Assembly (NCBI GenBank): GCA_035551355.1
Contig: DASZNF010000020.1
Location: 1 to 29,102, forward strand
DNA: 29,102 nt
Reading direction: 5' to 3'
From: DATATV01 sp035551355
GTDB lineage: Bacteria; Actinomycetota; Actinomycetes; Mycobacteriales; Pseudonocardiaceae
Shown here: one piece after another, positions 26,119 to 29,102 of the stretch
Position numbering within the stretch: position 1 is the stretch's first letter
How the letters are laid out: every line of letters begins with the position of its first letter
Translations under genes and position numbers: made by a program
The notes under the pieces: generated by a model
What the model was told of the DNA's origin: nothing
The model's input: the letters and a program-made list of their open reading frames with translations, nothing else
Databases searched by the model: none

Positions 26119-28195
26119 TGTGTCCTCCTGCGCTCGGGGTCGGACTGCCAGCCGCATTATCGGCCCCGGGGCCGGCGGTGTTGAGCGCGGCATGCACGGT
26201 CTCGGCGGTGCGCTGGCCGAACCCGGGCACCGCGCTGATCTCCTCGATGCTCGCGGTGCGCAGCTTCTTGACCGAGCCGAAGTGCTTGAGCAGCGCGGTC
26301 TTGCGGGCCTGGCCCAGGCCGGGCACCGCGTCCAGTTCGGAGGAGCTCATCCGCTTGGCCGACTTCTGCTTGTGGAAGGTGATGGCGAACCGGTGGGCCT
26401 CGTCGCGCACCCGCTGCAACAGGTAGAGCGCCTCGCTGCTGCGCGGCAGGATCGCCGGGTCGGGTTCGCCGGGCAGCCAGACCTCCTCCAGCCGCTTGGC
26501 CAGGCCGATCACCGCGACGTCGGTGATGCCCAGTTCGGCCAGCACGTCCGAGGCCGCGGCCACCTGCGGCGCGCCGCCGTCCACCACGTACAGGTTGGGC
26601 GGGTAGGCGAACCGGCGGGGGCGGCCGGTCTCCGGGTTGATGCCCGGCGGCGGCGACTCGGGCGGCTGCCCGTCGGAAGTCGAGCTCTGCTCAGCGAATT
26701 CAGCCGGTTCGGTTTGTTCGAGCTGTTCGCCTTCGGCGGCCTCGGACTGGAAGCGGGCGAACCGGCGGCGGGTCACCTCGGCGATGGAGCCGACATCGCC
26801 GCCCTGCGCGCCCTCCCGGATGGCGAACCGCCGGTACTCCGACTTGCGGGCCAGCCCGTCCTCGAACACCACCAGCGAGGCCACCACATCGCTGCCCTGG
26901 TGGTGGGACACGTCCACGCACTCGATGCGCAGCGGCGCCGAGTCCAGCCCGAGCGCGTCCTGCAGTTCCTGCAGCGCGGCCGAGCGGGCGGTCAGGTCCC
27001 CGGCCCGGCGCAGCTTGTGCTGGGTGAACGCCTCGGCGGCGTTGCGGGCCACGGTGTCCATCAGCGCGCGCTTGTCCCCGCGCTGCGGCACCCGCAGCGA
27101 CACCCTGCCGCCGCGCAGCCCGGACAGCCACTCGGCCACCGATTCCTCGTCCGCCGGCAGTTCGGGCACCAGCACCTCGCGCGGCACCGGGCTGCCCCCG
27201 GCGTCGGCCTGCTCGGCCAGCGCGGCCTGCTCGCCGTAGAACTGGGACAGGAACCGGCCGACCAGTTCGCTGATCGACACCTCGCCGGTGCCGTCGGCCG
27301 GGTCGGTCAGCGCGCCCTCGGCCTTGTCCACCACCCAGCCCCGCTGGCCGCGCACCCGGCCGCCGCGCACGTGGAAGATCTGCACCGCGGCGGCCAGCTC
27401 GTCCTGGACGAAGGCCACCACATCGGCGTCGGTGCCATCGCCCAGCACCACGGCCTGCTTCTCCAGCGCCCGGCGCAGCGCGGCCACATCGTCGCGCAGC
27501 CGGGCCGCCCGCTCGAACTCCAGCTCCTCGGACGCCTCCCGCATCTGCTTTTCCAGCCGCTTCACCATGGCGTCGGTCTTGCCGGCCAGGAAGTCGCAGA
27601 AGTCCTCGACGATGGCCCGGTGCTCGTCGTTGCTGACCCGGCCGACGCAGGGCGCCGAACACTTGCCGATGTAGCCCAGCAGGCAGGGCCGGCCCATCTG
27701 GCCGTGCCGCCGGAAGACCCCGGTCGAGCAGGTGCGGGCCGGGAACACCCGCAGTAGCAGATCCAGCGTTTCCCGGATGGCCCAGGCGTGCGCGTAGGGG
27801 CCGAAGTAGCGCACGCCCCTGCGGCGCGGGCCGCGGTAGACGTACAGCCGGGGCACGTCCTCGTGCAGGGTCACGGCCAGCACCGGGTAGGACTTGTCGT
27901 CCCGGTAGCGCACGTTGAACCGCGGGTCGAACTCCTTGATCCAGTTGTACTCCAACTGGAGGGCCTCGACCTCGGTGGTCACCACGGTCCACTCCACCGA
28001 GGCCGCGGTGGTGACCATCTGGCGGGTGCGCGGATGCAGCCCGGCGAGATCGGCGAAGTAGGAATTCAGCCGCTGGCGCAGGCTTTTGGCCTTGCCGACA
28101 TAGATCACCCGGCCGAACTGGTCGCGGAACTTGTAGACGCCGGGCGCTTCCGGAATCGTGCCTGGTGCTGGTCGGTAGGTCGCCGGGTCGGCCAT
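26111..28195 (-). CDS. uvrC: excinuclease ABC subunit UvrC
   Basis: 694 residues. It makes both incisions around DNA damage in nucleotide excision repair with UvrA and UvrB. N-terminal GIY-YIG nuclease: GVYKF and IYVGKAKSLRQRL (about residues 19-43). A Cys-rich region with four Cys (CSTG, RPCL, GKCSAPC; about 158-182) is the likely iron-sulfur site. The UVR motif is near EKQMREASEELEFERAARLRD. The RNase H-like domain has CVDVSHHQG and YVVDGG, and paired helix-hairpin-helix motifs end the protein. An insert of about 40 acidic/Pro-rich residues lies just before PNLYVVDGG. ATG 28195 is apparently leaderless (-10 at 28203-28208). First gene of the four-gene unit. Confidence 0.96.
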   Translation of the reverse strand: MADPATYRPAPGTIPEAPGVYKFRDQFGRVIYVGKAKSLRQRLNSYFADLAGLHPRTRQMVTTAASVEWTVVTTEVEALQLEYNWIKEFDPRFNVRYRDDKSYPVLAVTLHEDVPRLYVYRGPRRRGVRYFGPYAHAWAIRETLDLLLRVFPARTCSTGVFRRHGQMGRPCLLGYIGKCSAPCVGRVSNDEHRAIVEDFCDFLAGKTDAMVKRLEKQMREASEELEFERAARLRDDVAALRRALEKQAVVLGDGTDADVVAFVQDELAAAVQIFHVRGGRVRGQRGWVVDKAEGALTDPADGTGEVSISELVGRFLSQFYGEQAALAEQADAGGSPVPREVLVPELPADEESVAEWLSGLRGGRVSLRVPQRGDKRALMDTVARNAAEAFTQHKLRRAGDLTARSAALQELQDALGLDSAPLRIECVDVSHHQGSDVVASLVVFEDGLARKSEYRRFAIREGAQGGDVGSIAEVTRRRFARFQSEAAEGEQLEQTEPAEFAEQSSTSDGQPPESPPPGINPETGRPRRFAYPPNLYVVDGGAPQVAAASDVLAELGITDVAVIGLAKRLEEVWLPGEPDPAILPRSSEALYLLQRVRDEAHRFAITFHKQKSAKRMSSSELDAVPGLGQARKTALLKHFGSVKKLRTASIEEISAVPGFGQRTAETVHAALNTAGPGADNAAGSPTPSAGGHSE

Positions 28196-28202
28196 ATGCA
28201 CC

Positions 28203-28208
28203 AGCCTA
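28203..28208 (-). promoter_or_regulatory. -10 element of a probable leaderless uvrC promoter
   Basis: On the minus strand TAGGCT is followed by seven bases and then the uvrC ATG. No ribosome site fits the ATG. A GTG (28201) in frame would lie within the spacing as well but is too near the hexamer. No clear -35. Inference from spacing. Confidence 0.45.
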
Positions 28209-28254
28209 CGACCCGGGTCCGACATCTCGGATGCTGGTGGGAAGGTGGTCGACC

Positions 28255-29013
28255 ATGGAGGTTTCATCACTGATCGACGCGCTGCGCGAGCAGGGCGGGC
28301 TGACGACCGCGGCGGCCCAGGCGACCCCGCTGGACACCCCGGTGCCCACCTGTCCCGGCTGGACCGTGTCGGATCTGCTGCGGCACACCGGCGGCGTGCA
28401 TCGCTGGGCCGCCACCATCGTGGGCGAGGCCCGGCCGGAGCCAATCAGCCTGGACCAGCCGCACGAGATCGACCCGGACCTGCCCGGCGAAGAGGGCCTG
28501 GTCGACTGGTACGCGGCCGGGCACGCGGCGCTGGTGGCCGCGCTGAGCACCGCACCGGCCGATCTGGACTGCTGGGCCTTCATGCGCACCGCGCCGTCTC
28601 CGGCGGCCTTCTGGGCCCGGCGGCAGGCCCACGAGGCGACCATCCACCGCATCGACGCCGAGTCCGCGGCGGGCCACCGGAGCACGATCGGCGCGGACCT
28701 GGCCGCGGACGGGATCGACGAGCTGCTCACCGGTTTCCTGCCCCGGAACCGGAAACTGCGCGCCGAAGCTGACACCACCCTGCTGGTGCTGGCCACCGAT
28801 GTGGACCGGAAATGGTTGGTACGCATCGGTTCCGAGCGTCCGCAGGCGGCACCGGCCAGGCCGGGCGAGGTGGCCGACGCGACGGTGAGCGGCCCGGCGG
28901 AAACGGTGTACCTGGCACTGTGGAACCGCTCGCCGCTGACCGAGGTGACGACCACCGGCGACACCGGACTGCTGGATCTCTGGGTGGACAAGGTCCAGGT
29001 CCGCTGGTCCTGA
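28255..29013 (+). CDS. maleylpyruvate isomerase family mycothiol-dependent enzyme (MDMPI/DinB-like)
   Basis: 252 residues. The N-terminal DinB-like four-helix domain carries the metal His residues in LLRHTGGVHRWA (about residues 40-51) and RRQAHEATIHRIDAE (about 121-135). The C-terminal MDMPI domain ends VSGPAETVYLALWNRS and LDLWVDKVQVRW. Members use mycothiol; the characterised one isomerises maleylpyruvate, but most are uncharacterised thiol-S-transferase-like proteins, so the reaction here is unknown. The ATG at 28255 has GGAAGG about nine bases upstream. It is divergent from uvrC across 59 bases and followed by a strong hairpin. Confidence 0.88.
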   Translation: MEVSSLIDALREQGGLTTAAAQATPLDTPVPTCPGWTVSDLLRHTGGVHRWAATIVGEARPEPISLDQPHEIDPDLPGEEGLVDWYAAGHAALVAALSTAPADLDCWAFMRTAPSPAAFWARRQAHEATIHRIDAESAAGHRSTIGADLAADGIDELLTGFLPRNRKLRAEADTTLLVLATDVDRKWLVRIGSERPQAAPARPGEVADATVSGPAETVYLALWNRSPLTEVTTTGDTGLLDLWVDKVQVRWS

Positions 29014-29038
29014 CGGCGCGAACAGCGTCCTTCAGGAA

Positions 29039-29077
29039 CGAATTGGTCGAGGGGATCGAATCCCCTCGACCAATTCG
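29039..29077. terminator. perfect 18-bp hairpin terminator, probably bidirectional
   Basis: Left arm 29039-29056 (CGAATTGGTCGAGGGGAT) and right arm 29060-29077 are perfectly complementary around a CGA loop. AATT ends of the arms give A/T-rich sequence at both feet. It lies 25 bases after the MDMPI gene and just past the probable end of a convergent gene at 29082. Confidence 0.88.
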
Positions 29078-29081
29078 ACGT

Positions 29082-29102
29082 TCAGCCCACGACGAGTTCG
29101 CC
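29082..29102 (-). CDS. probable C-terminal end of a convergent gene (partial)
   Basis: On the minus strand the last bases read GELVVG followed by TGA (29084-29082). The position directly next to a bidirectional hairpin suggests a real gene end. Only six codons are visible, so nothing can be said about identity and the call is weak. Confidence 0.3.
   Translation of the reverse strand, partial: GELVVG

Overview
The window looks like core chromosome from a high-GC actinobacterium, most likely a member of the Pseudonocardiales. The reasons are very GC-rich third codon positions, frequent GTG and TTG starts, actinobacterial genes (opcA, rbpA, whiA, a mycothiol-type MDMPI protein, a DUF574 methyltransferase) and a gene order that, from memory, follows the Mycobacterium tuberculosis Rv1420-Rv1458 block (uvrC-rapZ-yvcK-whiA ... 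gap-pgk-tpiA-secG ... pgl-opcA-zwf-tal-tkt ... ctaB ... ctaA-ABC transporter). Genus and species cannot be fixed from the sequence alone.

Layout. 1-864: end of an ABC ATPase gene and its ABC-2 permease. 999-1988: heme A synthase (ctaA), apparently leaderless. 1925-2386 (-): GbsR/MarR-type regulator with a near-perfect 20-bp palindrome upstream. 2568-3386: rhomboid-like membrane protein. 3469-5385: a proline-rich protein and a four-helix membrane protein, both unrecognised, joined by 17-bp tandem repeats that create a chain of ATGA stop/start overlaps. 5310-6278 (-): ctaB, preceded by a 7-codon upstream ORF. 6564-14857: pentose phosphate operon tkt-tal-pgi-zwf-opcA-pgl, closed by a strong terminator. 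14952-17652: FMN alpha-hydroxy acid oxidase family protein, DUF574 methyltransferase and a membrane protein. 17841-19061: orphan sensor histidine kinase. The minus strand then carries rbpA, secG, tpiA, pgk, gap, whiA, yvcK, rapZ and uvrC (19138-28195). 28255-29013 (+) is an MDMPI-family protein followed by a perfect 18-bp hairpin, and the last bases probably hold the end of a convergent gene.

How the genes fit together. CtaA and CtaB make heme A for the aa3 cytochrome oxidase. The tkt operon covers the oxidative branch (Zwf with its partner OpcA, then Pgl) and the non-oxidative branch (Tkt, Tal), with Pgi linking to glycolysis. Gap, Pgk and TpiA form lower glycolysis. YvcK, RapZ and WhiA form the usual envelope, carbon and development regulatory set behind UvrC. 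SecG (translocon) and RbpA (sigma/RNA polymerase partner) lie downstream of tpiA.

Most of the window is conserved housekeeping DNA, and I see no defence island, phage, insertion sequence, CRISPR array, tRNA or rRNA. The unexplained items are the proline-rich/membrane gene pair with its repeat-generated mini-ORF chain, the ctaB upstream ORF, the regulator palindrome, the histidine kinase leader and the lysine-rich tail on OpcA. No intergenic stretch exceeds 300 bases; the longest (6279-6563, ctaB/tkt) and 22934-23184 (gap/whiA) are described below.
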